Shown: positions 16,956-24,603 of the stretch, piece after piece
Layout of the letters: every line of letters begins with the position of its first letter
Numbering within the stretch: position 1 is the first letter of the stretch
NCBI GenBank assembly: GCA_046765875.1
Contig: JBKPSJ010000424.1
Span: 1-26,713, forward strand
Direction: 5' to 3'
DNA length: 26,713 bases
Origin: DASRHY01 sp046765875
Lineage (GTDB): Bacteria; Actinomycetota; Actinomycetes; Propionibacteriales; Kribbellaceae
Program-made: the position numbers and the translations under genes
Notes under the pieces: model-generated
Seen by the model: only the letters and a program-made list of their open reading frames with translations
The model's database searches: none
What the model was told of the DNA's origin: nothing

Positions 16956-17606
16956 GTGCACATCGGCATCATCGGCGCGGGTCGTATCGGCGGCAACGTT
17001 GCGCGCCGGCTCGCCCTGGCCGGCCACGAGGTGACGGTCGGGTTCGGACGTGACCTGGACAAGCTGGCGGCCCTGGCCGGCGAGCTCGGGGCGACCGTTG
17101 CCGAGCCGGCCGAGGTAGCCAACGCCGAGGTCGTCGTGTTCGCGGTTCCCTGGCGCGTGGTCGACGTCGCGATCGAGGCGACCGGGCCGCTCGACGGCCG
17201 GATCGTGATCGACACCACGAACCAGTTCGGGGCCGGCGGCGTAGTCGATCTCGGCGGGACCGCGGCCCGCTACAACGCGGACCGGATGCGAGGCGCCCGG
17301 TACACGAAGTGCTTCAACACGCTGACGGCCGCGTTCCAGGCGAGCGCCGCGACCAGGACCGGCGACGAGCGGGTCGTGCAGTGGATCTGCGGCGACGACA
17401 CCAGGGCCAAGTCGGTTGTCGGCACGCTGGTCGAGGATGCGGGTTACGTCCCGGTCGACCTCGGCGGCATCGACGAGTGCGCTGTGATGGAGGCGCCGCG
17501 CCGCCCCGGGGCGGTCTATGGCGAGGAGTACCGTGCGACCGACGCGGCCGCCGTCGTCGAGGCCGTCCGTGCCGGCCGTCCGATACCGCCGACGCCGGCG
17601 TACTGA
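16956..17606 (+). CDS. NADP oxidoreductase, coenzyme F420-dependent-type Rossmann protein
   Basis: A 216-residue protein starting at GTG 16956, with GGGGAGGAGG about seven bases upstream. The N-terminus is a textbook Rossmann nucleotide site: MHIGIIGAGRIGGNVARRLALAGHEV contains GxGxxG at 7-12. ANAEVVVFAVPW and the D-T-T-N-Q segment follow, as in the NADP oxidoreductase coenzyme F420-dependent family (F420_oxidored). Members either reduce F420/NADP or act as general NAD(P)-dependent reductases. The family name does not prove F420 use, and no F420 biosynthesis gene is present here. Downstream it converges on the DUF1841-pRiA4b gene with a hairpin between. Confidence 0.88.
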   Translation: MHIGIIGAGRIGGNVARRLALAGHEVTVGFGRDLDKLAALAGELGATVAEPAEVANAEVVVFAVPWRVVDVAIEATGPLDGRIVIDTTNQFGAGGVVDLGGTAARYNADRMRGARYTKCFNTLTAAFQASAATRTGDERVVQWICGDDTRAKSVVGTLVEDAGYVPVDLGGIDECAVMEAPRRPGAVYGEEYRATDAAAVVEAVRAGRPIPPTPAY

Positions 17607-17622
17607 TCGATCGGGGCAGGGG

Positions 17623-17642
17623 CGGACCGCGCAGTCGGTCCG
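17623..17642. terminator. Possible bidirectional terminator between convergent genes
   Basis: CGGACCG (17623-17629) and CGGTCCG (17636-17642) form a perfect 7-bp stem with a 6-base loop. It lies between the stops at 17606 (plus) and 17666 (minus). There is no T-run on either side, so the call rests on the stem and its placement. Confidence 0.45.
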
Positions 17643-17665
17643 GCTCGGCCCGAGTACGCGTCGCC

Positions 17666-19915
17666 TTATCCGAGGTCGAGCTGGGCGAGAGCCGCGTTGA
17701 TGCCGTCCTTGTTGAAGGTGGCCGGGTCGAAGTCGAATGTTCCGAAGGTGTCGCGGACCCATTCGCTCAGTTCGCTGTGACGTTGGTGGCCAAGATCGGC
17801 GAGGGCGGCGCACAGGTCGGTGTATCCCCAGACGCCGCCGGAGTCCTCGAGCGGGCCGGCCCGGCGGCCAGCGATGCAGGTCGCGTGCCGCCGGCCGACA
17901 CCGGTCCGGAGCTGCTCGAGGAGGATGTCGTGGCGCCAGTCGTCGCCGAAGTCGTAGGTGTACGTGAGTTTGTCGCCCGGCTTCTGTAATGCGGAGTCGA
18001 TGCGGACGGTGTCCTCGCGCTCGACCGGAGGGCCGACTGCGTAGGGACTGTCTTGGTCGGGTACGCCGACGCGGTGGTCGCCGAACTCGAACTCGTGCAG
18101 GTGGGCGTCCGCCCAGCCGAACGCTGCCTGGATGACCCGATGCAGCCCGGCGAAGGTCAAGTCGGCCGGCACCTCGAGCCGCCGCCAGATCGGAGGTTTG
18201 GCACCGTGCAGGCTGATCTTCAGCTGATATACCGCGGCGCGCGCTGTGCCGCGTGTTCGTGGCCCACCCGGCACACTCGTCTCCAGACCGAGCTGGTTGA
18301 GCTCGGCACGGTACTGCTCGAGGTCGAGGTTGTGTCGCTCCGTCATCGCAGCGTGCAGGTGTGTTGTCAGCAGGCCGGCGATGGTGTGCAGGATGTCGTG
18401 CCTGTCATGGTCCGCGTCGCGCAGCCTGCGTGCGGCCTGCCATACCTCGGGCGGGTCGTCGTCCCACAACTGATTGGCGACGACCTCGTGCATGGAGATG
18501 TGCAGCCTCGGGTTCACGCCGTCGATCTCGGCCTCGAAGCCGGGATCGCTCAAGGCCTCGTGGTACTCGGGGTGCTCGCCCTCGATCAGGATGCGGCGTT
18601 CGTCAGGGTCGTTCGGGTCCAGCCGGGGGTAGTCGTCATCGCCGATTCTCGTTCCGAAGTACGGCATCGCGAACATCCGCCGCTCGACCGCATCCTGTAG
18701 GTCCTCGGTTCCCTTCGCCTGAGGGAGCCCCGCCAGCAGCGAACGTCCGACGGACAGGTTCTCGACGTCGTACGCCTCGCCGAAGTCGTTCGCGTACCGT
18801 TCGGCGGCCTCAGTCACCTCCTCGATCGCAGTGGCGGGAAGGCCCTGGCGCGTGCCGGCCCACCTGATCCAGGCAGGCATCAGCCGCGGCATCAACGCCC
18901 GGTCCTCCGGCTCCAGAACCGCCTTGTTCGGCAGCCAGCCGAGCAGGAAGATCTCGGTTTTGGCAGGGCTCACCCGCAGGATCTGGCCGTTGTCGTAGTC
19001 GGCGCCGTAGTCCACCACCAGCCGCGCGCAGTATTCGGCGCTGTCGTCGCGGGGAAGCTGAGATGCCTCCGGCGAGGCGAGAAACTCCGTCACGATCTGC
19101 TGCCGCTCCTCGTCCTCGATCTCGGCAGGTTCCGATCGGGGTGTAGGCGGCGGTAACACGCGCAACCGGGCGAGCGCCAGTGCCCGCAGGTCGGTGAAGT
19201 CTCCCGAGACCTCCGGCTCCCAGGTCATGTCTGTCGCCGCGAAGGCATCCTCGAGCAGCCGCCGCGCACGCGATGGTTCGACCGGCCCGAAGCGCACCGT
19301 CGCGGAGCTGTTCGCGGCTGCCTCGCGCATCATCGTGCGGACCCGCTCGGGTTCGTCGGTCAGCAGGATGTCCTTCACCCACCCACCGAGATGGTTGAAG
19401 TCCACCAGGAAGGACACGGCATGCTCGCGACCCTCTCGGTCGAACGAGCACAACACGGTTGCCGAGTCGCCGTACACATCGCTCAACATCCAGCAGCCGC
19501 TGGCGCGCAGGGTGTCCAGCGATGCCGACCACTTCGGCTCCGCGGCGCCCCGGGCGCGCAAGTCGTCGAACGCGCCGTCCGCCTCGGCGGCCAGCTCCGC
19601 TGTCGGTGCGACGCCGGCCATCGCCCGTGCCAGCGCGACCGCACCGGCGCCGGCCCGCCCACGCGCCTCCCGGACGAGCGCGAGCATTGGTTCATAGTCG
19701 TCCGCACCGAAATCGCCGGCCTTCCAACCGTGACCGCAGAACATGGAGGCGAGGACCTCGGCGTCAAGCGCATCGGGCTCACCGGCGGTCAGTTCGAGCT
19801 GGTGGAGGATGTCGCGGAGCGGATCGTGACGATCGGGCACGGCATGCAGCCGGACCCTGGACTGCTGCTTGCGTTGCTTCTTGCTCGGCTTGCTGCGGCC
19901 TCGGCTCTTCGGCAT
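17666..19915 (-). CDS. Large DUF1841 / pRiA4b ORF-3-like fusion protein
   Basis: A 749-residue soluble protein with a basic start (MPKSRGRSKPSKKQRKQQ). Residues about 30-430 are an unassigned region with an alpha/beta stretch (CWMLSDVYGDSATVLCSFDR, AVSFLVDFNHLGGWVKDI) and a second block (EIFLLGWLPNKAVLEPEDRA). Residues about 445-535 match DUF1841: HPEYHEAL, NPRLHISMHEVVANQL, DDPPEVW, then HDILH. Residues 561-745 are the pRiA4b ORF-3/IS1096 TnpR passenger family: YQLKISLHGAKPPIWRRLEVP, FAGLHRVIQAAFGW, HLHEFEFG, YTYDFGDDWRHDILLE and the closing TFNKDGINAALA. No transposase is near, so this is not an insertion sequence. The function of both domains is unknown. The ATG at 19915 has a weak GGGCAG site. 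Confidence 0.87.
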   Translation of the reverse strand: MPKSRGRSKPSKKQRKQQSRVRLHAVPDRHDPLRDILHQLELTAGEPDALDAEVLASMFCGHGWKAGDFGADDYEPMLALVREARGRAGAGAVALARAMAGVAPTAELAAEADGAFDDLRARGAAEPKWSASLDTLRASGCWMLSDVYGDSATVLCSFDREGREHAVSFLVDFNHLGGWVKDILLTDEPERVRTMMREAAANSSATVRFGPVEPSRARRLLEDAFAATDMTWEPEVSGDFTDLRALALARLRVLPPPTPRSEPAEIEDEERQQIVTEFLASPEASQLPRDDSAEYCARLVVDYGADYDNGQILRVSPAKTEIFLLGWLPNKAVLEPEDRALMPRLMPAWIRWAGTRQGLPATAIEEVTEAAERYANDFGEAYDVENLSVGRSLLAGLPQAKGTEDLQDAVERRMFAMPYFGTRIGDDDYPRLDPNDPDERRILIEGEHPEYHEALSDPGFEAEIDGVNPRLHISMHEVVANQLWDDDPPEVWQAARRLRDADHDRHDILHTIAGLLTTHLHAAMTERHNLDLEQYRAELNQLGLETSVPGGPRTRGTARAAVYQLKISLHGAKPPIWRRLEVPADLTFAGLHRVIQAAFGWADAHLHEFEFGDHRVGVPDQDSPYAVGPPVEREDTVRIDSALQKPGDKLTYTYDFGDDWRHDILLEQLRTGVGRRHATCIAGRRAGPLEDSGGVWGYTDLCAALADLGHQRHSELSEWVRDTFGTFDFDPATFNKDGINAALAQLDLG

Positions 19916-20203
19916 CTGCCCACTGTTTCAGACGCGGACGGCTCGAGCGACAGCCCTCACACCAACTCAGCGGGGCCGACTGGCGTTCCTAACCCGTTCC
20001 GCTACTGAAACGTCACCGTGGCGACTGCCGCCGACGGTGACTGGACCGTTCGATTTCTCCCAAGAGGGGCGGCTAGGCTCGCTCGAAGATCATGACGATC
20101 TCGGTCGGCGATGTCGTCGTCGTGGGACGACGTCACGAAGTAGCGCTCGACGAACAGACAGCGCCGGCGACGACGTGCACGCGGGGATCTGGCGGGTCCG
20201 GTG
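19916..20203. other. Non-coding gap between the DUF1841 fusion and hxlR genes
   Basis: These 288 bases lie upstream of the minus-strand fusion gene and downstream of hxlR. Short open frames exist but are arginine-rich and look like no family I know. No clear hairpin with a T-run and no strong promoter pair is visible. Confidence 0.4.
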
Positions 20204-20635
20204 TCACATGTAGCTGACTTCGGCCCCACGAGGCTCGTGGTCGACCAGGTGGTCGCAGGTCGGGCAGTACCAGCGGGCCTGGAGAGGGGTGCCGCACGCG
20301 TGGTGGCGGGGGGCTTCGGCCGGGTCGGCGTGCCTGGCTCCCCAGTGTGCCAGCAGGCGCAGCGCTCCGGCGAGCTCGGTGCCCTCGGCGGTCAGCTGGT
20401 AGGCGGCCCGGGGCGGCCGCTCCGAGTAGGGCCGGGCAATCAGCAGCCCGTCCCGCTCCAGCCGCTTGAGGCGCTCGGAGAGGATGTTTGCGGCGATCCC
20501 GGGGATCTGGCCGAGCAGGTCGTTGAACCGCTGCGGCCCGCTAAGCAGCGCCTCGACCACCAATAGCGTCCACCGGTCACCGACGCGGGCCAGCGCCTCG
20601 GCAAGCGCGGACGAGCCGGTCTCCTGTTCAGCCAT
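20204..20635 (-). CDS. HxlR-family winged-helix regulator with Cys-rich C-terminus
   Basis: A 143-residue DNA-binding protein. The HxlR domain occupies about 8-100: LAEALARVGDRWTLLVVEALL, then RFNDLLGQIPGIAANILSERLKRLERDGLL (recognition helix and wing), and the AYQLTAEGTEL dimer helix. The start at 20635 has AGGAT about seven bases upstream. The C-terminus adds HHACGTPLQARWYCPTCDH (Cys114, Cys124, Cys127, nearby His residues), a likely zinc-ribbon-like metal site. HxlR proteins usually bind palindromes beside their own gene and often sense thiol or carbonyl stress. Here a 20-bp palindrome lies between this gene and the divergent protease, so autoregulation and control of the neighbour are likely. 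Confidence 0.92.
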   Translation of the reverse strand: MAEQETGSSALAEALARVGDRWTLLVVEALLSGPQRFNDLLGQIPGIAANILSERLKRLERDGLLIARPYSERPPRAAYQLTAEGTELAGALRLLAHWGARHADPAEAPRHHACGTPLQARWYCPTCDHLVDHEPRGAEVSYM

Positions 20636-20655
20636 GAGCGGATCCTAGCCGGGCG

Positions 20656-20683
20656 TTGACAGCCGAGGTGCAGTTAGTAGTAA
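20656..20683 (+). promoter_or_regulatory. Likely promoter of the HtrA-like gene
   Basis: TTGACA (20656-20661) is a perfect -35 consensus. TAGTAA (20678-20683) lies after a 16-base spacer and TAATTT (20681-20686) after 19. The -10 region overlaps the left arm of the palindrome at 20678-20697, so a bound regulator would block it. Confidence 0.6.
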
Positions 20684-20697
20684 TTTGCAAGTTACTA
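20678..20697. promoter_or_regulatory. Palindromic operator candidate for the HxlR regulator
   Basis: TAGTAA (20678-20683) and TTACTA (20692-20697) flank TTTGCAAG. The full 20 bases are an inverted repeat with a single mismatched pair and a TTGCAA core. AGTAA...TTACT-type inverted repeats are the usual style of HxlR-family operators. The site is 43 bases from the hxlR start codon and 22 from the protease start codon. Confidence 0.65.
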
Positions 20698-20718
20698 GCT
20701 ACGGGAGGCATGGCGGTG

Positions 20719-21606
20719 ATGACAATCCTTGACGAGATTCAGACAAGCATCAGGCAGCACGCGGAGGGCGCCGGCTCATCGGTGGTGGGCATCGGGCAGC
20801 GGTGGGGCGTCGGCTCGGGCATCGTCGTGGCCGAGGGCCGGGTGCTGACCAACGCCCACAACGTGCGCGGCGATCAGGTTACGGTCACCTTCGCCGACGG
20901 CCGGACGGCCGAGGGCAACGTGGCCGGGCACGATCTCGACGGCGACCTCGCCGTCATCGAGGTAGACACCGGCGGCGCTCCGGCGCTGACCTGGGCCGAC
21001 GGCGCGTCCGCCGCGATCGGAACGCCGGTGTTCGCTTTGTCCAACCCCGGCGGGCGCGGGCTGCGCGTGACGTTCGGGTTTGTCTGCGGCGTGGACCGGG
21101 TGTTCCGGGGCCCGCGCGGCCGCCGCATCACCGGCAGCCTCGAGCACACCGCCCCGCTGCTGCCTGGCTCGTCCGGCGGCCCGGTCCTCGACGCCGAGGG
21201 GCGGCTGCTCGGCATCAACACGAACCGCCTGGGCGAGGGCTTCTACCTGGCCATACCCGCCGACGAAGCGCTGCGTTCCCAGGCCGACGCGCTCGCCCGC
21301 GGCGAGTCAGCGGCGCCACCGCAGCTTGGCATCGCCATCGCCCCCCGTCACGTGGCCAGGCGGCTGCGCCGCGCCGTCGGCCTACCCGACACCGAAGGGC
21401 TGCTCATCCAGCAGGTCAGCGAGGACAGTCCCGCCGCCCGCGCCGGCCTCTCGTCGGGTGACCTGATCGTGGCGGCCGCGGGCCAGCCGGTCGGCGGCGT
21501 CGACGACCTGTTCGACGCACTCCCGGGGGCGCAGGGCGGCACTCTCGAACTCCGCGTCGTGCGCGGCGCCGACGAGCGGACCGTGCAGGTGGTGTTCACG
21601 CCATAG
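20719..21606 (+). CDS. HtrA/DegP-like trypsin-PDZ serine protease, no signal peptide
   Basis: A 295-residue protein. The ATG at 20719 is preferred because GGGAGG (20703-20708) has proper spacing; the ATG at 20710 would sit one base after that site. The trypsin-like domain spans about 20-190 with the full triad: His47 in TNAHN, Asp76 in DGDLAVIEV, and Ser152 in LPGSSGGP. The PDZ domain spans about 203-295 (LGIAIAPRHVARRLR, GLLIQQVSEDSPAARAGLSSGDLI). There is no signal peptide or membrane helix, unlike most HtrA proteins, which implies action in the cytosol. A Val-Cys-Gly in the middle (Cys123) is its only cysteine. It is divergent from the HxlR gene and shares its palindrome. A redox- or protein-damage-induced quality-control role is inferred, not shown. 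Confidence 0.92.
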   Translation: MTILDEIQTSIRQHAEGAGSSVVGIGQRWGVGSGIVVAEGRVLTNAHNVRGDQVTVTFADGRTAEGNVAGHDLDGDLAVIEVDTGGAPALTWADGASAAIGTPVFALSNPGGRGLRVTFGFVCGVDRVFRGPRGRRITGSLEHTAPLLPGSSGGPVLDAEGRLLGINTNRLGEGFYLAIPADEALRSQADALARGESAAPPQLGIAIAPRHVARRLRRAVGLPDTEGLLIQQVSEDSPAARAGLSSGDLIVAAAGQPVGGVDDLFDALPGAQGGTLELRVVRGADERTVQVVFTP

Positions 21607-21859
21607 ATCGGGCAACTGATAGTCGACAGGATCCGCGTTACGACGCCGACCAGGACAGCGTCTCCGCGCAGTAGGCGACTACTTCGCCGCGGGCCTCAGT
21701 CCACTGCGCGGACGAGGTTGGCCGGCACATTGATCGTGGCGGGCGATGGTCGACCGACGAGCTACTTCCACGCCAGGGCGCTGGCTCGGGACACAGGTGC
21801 GCTGCTGTACCGGGGTGCGCCTGGTGGAAGAGGGTGTCGCGACCACGAGGACGAGGTGG

Positions 21860-23104
21860 TCAGTGACTGGTGACGACGAGTGTCGGCGGGTCGTGGACAA
21901 GGCCGGGAAGCGCGTTCGTCTCGTACGGCTGCCGCAGTCCGGGCCGCCAGGCGAGAAGCCGGGTGCGCGATCCCGCATCGAGGGCGATCACCAGCCAGTC
22001 TCCCCGCTCGGCGAATGCCAGACCGGGTTGGGACTTGGCGGGCAACTCGATCCCCGGCAGGATGTCGAGCCGGTGGGTGCCGATCTGCATGACCGCGATG
22101 TTCATGGGCGGGAGCGGCTGGCCGTCGAAACGTGAGTCTGTCGATGCTCGTTCGATCAGGAAGGCAACCCTCGTGCCGTCCGGGCTGACGACACCGCAGC
22201 AGGCGGGGCGTGGAAGGGGGGATCCGACGGTCTCCCCGCCGGCGACCGACCGGCGGTGGAGCGTGCACGCTGACGCGTCGTCGTGACAGCCGCTGGCCCA
22301 GAAGACCTGGCCTGCGCCGGCCGCGAGCGGGGCCACCTGTTGTTCGAGCTTGGTCTGCAACCGGCCGGTCCGTGCATCGACGAGCGCGAGCCAGGTCGGT
22401 GAGATCGATGGATCGGGCTGCATCAGCCCGACGACCGTGTGGCCCACGATCGCGGCTGGGTAGAAGCCGAGCGGCAGCCGCACCCGCTGCCCGCCGGTGA
22501 CCGGACGGATCGTCGCGTAGGGGTTGTCGATATCGCTGGCGAAGGTAGCGATCCAGACGCGATTGCCATCGGTCAGCGGTGACTCGGCTGGACCGAGTGG
22601 GCGGATGGCACTCACCCGGTGATCGACGCTGATGCGCAACATCCCATAGGGAGCCGTATCGTTGCACGACCCGGTTGTCGCGTACGCCGTGATCGGATCA
22701 CCGGCCAGCAAAGCGGCGGACTCGCCCGGACGGACGACTGCGTCAGGCAAGGCCGTCGCGCGGCCGCTGTCGAAGTCGACGAGTCGCAGCCGGTCTCCGC
22801 CGAGCAGCACCTGGATCCTGGTGTGCGCCGCGGGTGGCGCACTCGCCACGATGGGCAGCATGGTGTCCGCCCCGCATGCGCCGGGCGATGTCGGCCATGC
22901 CCTCGCCGACCGTCCGTCCGGAAGCGTGCTGATCAGATCGGACGGGACGGGACTCGGCACCGCCTGACGTCGCGGACCATCAGTCGAGGCGCGGAGAACA
23001 ATCAGGGTCAGCAGCGCCACCAGGACCAGAATCCACCCGGCCCTTCGAGGCCCGCGTCTCGAAGCCGTCCCGATTTCGAGGACCTCTTCTTGATCGTGCT
23101 CCAC
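21860..23104 (-). CDS. Membrane-anchored propeller-like protein, function unknown
   Basis: A 414-residue protein starting at GTG 23104 without a strong upstream site. A short acidic then basic cytosolic tail (residues 1-21, ending RRGPRR) is followed by one membrane helix at about 22-38 (AGWILVLVALLTLIVL). The large outer domain has WD/Lactonase-like blade phrases: RLRLVDFDSGRATAL, WLALVDARTGRLQTKLE, VSPDGTRVAFLIE, NIAVMQIGTHRLDILPG. These suggest a TolB-like beta-propeller. Several cysteines (ACGAD, GSCND, SGCHDDASAC, PACCG) may be disulfide-bonded outside. No enzyme motif is recognised. It ends 253 bases from the convergent HtrA-like gene. Confidence 0.82.
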   Translation of the reverse strand: MEHDQEEVLEIGTASRRGPRRAGWILVLVALLTLIVLRASTDGPRRQAVPSPVPSDLISTLPDGRSARAWPTSPGACGADTMLPIVASAPPAAHTRIQVLLGGDRLRLVDFDSGRATALPDAVVRPGESAALLAGDPITAYATTGSCNDTAPYGMLRISVDHRVSAIRPLGPAESPLTDGNRVWIATFASDIDNPYATIRPVTGGQRVRLPLGFYPAAIVGHTVVGLMQPDPSISPTWLALVDARTGRLQTKLEQQVAPLAAGAGQVFWASGCHDDASACTLHRRSVAGGETVGSPLPRPACCGVVSPDGTRVAFLIERASTDSRFDGQPLPPMNIAVMQIGTHRLDILPGIELPAKSQPGLAFAERGDWLVIALDAGSRTRLLAWRPGLRQPYETNALPGLVHDPPTLVVTSH

Positions 23105-23351
23105 ACCACCATGAAATCACCGCTCGTGTCGCTCAGGTCCGCGGTTCGTCCGGCGTTGATCGAGCCCTCGATGTGCAGATCCGGGCCGGTTCCCAGGCCC
23201 GACGGCGCTCCGCCTGCTGGGTCGTCCGCCTCGCAGACCGGCCGGGTGCGCAGGGACCCAGACTGCGACCAGCCCCCGGACAGGACCGGCTACTGCCTGG
23301 CTGCGAGCGTGGACGTTCGAGGGCTTTTTTCCCTGGGGACTGAACCCCGAG

Positions 23352-23437
23352 TGTCCGAGGGGGGACTTGAACCCCCACGCCCTAAAACGGGCACTAGCAC
23401 CTCAAGCTAGCGCGTCTGCCTATTCCGCCACCCGGAC
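23352..23437 (-). tRNA. tRNA-Leu (anticodon GAG)
   Basis: On the minus strand the acceptor arms GTCCGGG (23437-23431) and CTCGGAC (23359-23353) pair with one G-T wobble, and the discriminator base is A (23352). The D-arm region reads TGGCGGAATAGGCAGACGC, the anticodon stem CTAGC/GCTAG encloses TTGAGGT (anticodon GAG at 23403-23401), a long variable arm follows as in all Leu tRNAs, and the T arm is GGGGG-TTCAAGT-CCCCC. Length is 86 bases. CCA is not encoded, as is common in actinobacteria. It reads CUC/CUU leucine codons. Confidence 0.96.
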
Positions 23438-23666
23438 GAGTGGTGCACACGGGACAGCGTATGCTCCCCGGTGCGACCGGAGAACTCTAGCAAACCGCAC
23501 CGGTGGAACTCACATCGAGCCCGGACACCCCTTGCGGATCGATGTACATCCGACAAAGGTGTGGCGGTGGCCATAACCTTCCGGGTCCGGGAGGCATCAT
23601 GTGGTGCGCAAGGGTCTCCGGCGGGACAGACAGATCGATGGCACGTAACCAGTAGGAGGTAGTGCG

Positions 23667-24500
23667 GTGGCAGCGGGTATCAAGGTCGACGTGGACGCGT
23701 TCTGGCGTGACGGGTACCAGGTCCTCTCGGGCGTCTACACGCCGGAGGAGATCCAGAAGTTCCGCGAAGGCGCCTACGCATCGCGTTCACACGGGGGCGA
23801 CCTGCTGTCGAACCCGCACCTCAGGCACGCGCTCACCGACGGCCGGATGGCCGAGGTCGCCAGGCAGATCCTCGGCAGTGACGACGTGTGGTACGCCGGC
23901 GACAGTTCGTTCACGATCAACTCCGGCCAGCACGGGTACCACAAGGACAACGCGGACCGGACCGACCCGAATGCGCCGGACTGGCAGGGCAGGTACACGA
24001 TCCTGCGGTTCGGGATCTATCTGCAGGACCACTACACCCACACCGGCGGCCTGAATCTGCGGCACGCCTCGCACAACACGGTGTCGCTCAAGGAGGGCAA
24101 GCACCTCTACATCCGCAACCACGTCGGCGACCTGGCGGTGTGGAGCCTGCGGACCAGCCACTCGGGCAACGGCACACTGCTGAAGTGGCCGCGCTGGAAG
24201 AGCCCAGTGCCGCCGGTCAAGCCGGACGAGTTTCCGTGGTACTACCGCCCGGCCAAGGCGGACGGTGACCGGATGGCCATCTTCGCCGCGATCGGGCTGG
24301 ACGACGCGCACCACCACCGGTACGTCGACTACCTCAAGACCCGGACGTACATCTGCCGGATCTGGGGCAAGTCGCCGTACGATGACGCCGCGATCGCCGA
24401 GGCGGAGGCGAACGGCCTGAAGGTGCGCAACGTACCGATGGAGATCGAGGGCGACGACACCGTCGGCCAGCACGAGAAGTGGGAGCCGATCCCGTACTGA
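23667..24500 (+). CDS. Phytanoyl-CoA dioxygenase (PhyH)-like Fe(II)/2-oxoglutarate oxygenase
   Basis: A 277-residue protein starting at GTG 23667, with AGGAGG seven bases upstream. The opening DAFWRDGYQVLSGVYTPEEIQKFRE is typical of PhyH proteins. The metal triad is visible: His92 and Asp94 in GYHKDN, and the distal His165 in LRTSHSGNG, with GGLNLRHASHN in the position of the family's GGL...GSH strand. These enzymes bind Fe(II) and 2-oxoglutarate in the double-stranded beta-helix and hydroxylate a small organic substrate. The substrate is unknown, and no CoA-specific signal is seen. The C-terminal ~60 residues (HHHRYVDYLKTRTYICRIWGKSPYDDAAI) look lineage-specific. A hairpin 40 bases after the stop separates it from the M20 gene. 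Confidence 0.86.
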   Translation: MAAGIKVDVDAFWRDGYQVLSGVYTPEEIQKFREGAYASRSHGGDLLSNPHLRHALTDGRMAEVARQILGSDDVWYAGDSSFTINSGQHGYHKDNADRTDPNAPDWQGRYTILRFGIYLQDHYTHTGGLNLRHASHNTVSLKEGKHLYIRNHVGDLAVWSLRTSHSGNGTLLKWPRWKSPVPPVKPDEFPWYYRPAKADGDRMAIFAAIGLDDAHHHRYVDYLKTRTYICRIWGKSPYDDAAIAEAEANGLKVRNVPMEIEGDDTVGQHEKWEPIPY

Positions 24501-24541
24501 TCGGCAACGACATCGGCACAGACACCGGCACAGACCCAAAT

Positions 24542-24571
24542 GGCGCCCAGGGCCACACGGCCCCGGGCGCC
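24542..24571 (+). terminator. Hairpin terminator after the PhyH-like gene
   Basis: A 13-bp stem (24542-24554 with 24559-24571) with one A-C mismatch and the 4-base loop ACAC follows the PhyH-like stop by 41 bases. Only a short T-containing tail follows. The strong stem makes partial or full termination before the M20 gene likely. Confidence 0.65.
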
Positions 24572-24603
24572 GTCGTCTGCGAACAGACGGCAGGATGGGC
24601 CGC

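Noticed and set aside
16830..17813. 327-codon minus-strand frame opposite the F420-type oxidoreductase
   Set aside because: Arg-rich shadow; the plus strand has a clear GxGxxG Rossmann start with a good ribosome-binding site.
17666..18300. IS1096-type insertion sequence
   Set aside because: Only the passenger-family domain is present, inside a larger host-like protein; no transposase or terminal inverted repeats are seen.
21607..21859. Short minus-strand frames in the gap after the HtrA-like gene
   Set aside because: Fragments of about 20 codons look slightly protein-like but have stops in every frame and no start or ribosome-binding site.
23335..23348. T-arm-like GGGG-TTCAGT-CCCC downstream of tRNA-Leu as an attachment site or tRNA remnant
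   Set aside because: Only a 4-bp stem, and no integrase or second copy of the tRNA 3' end is present.
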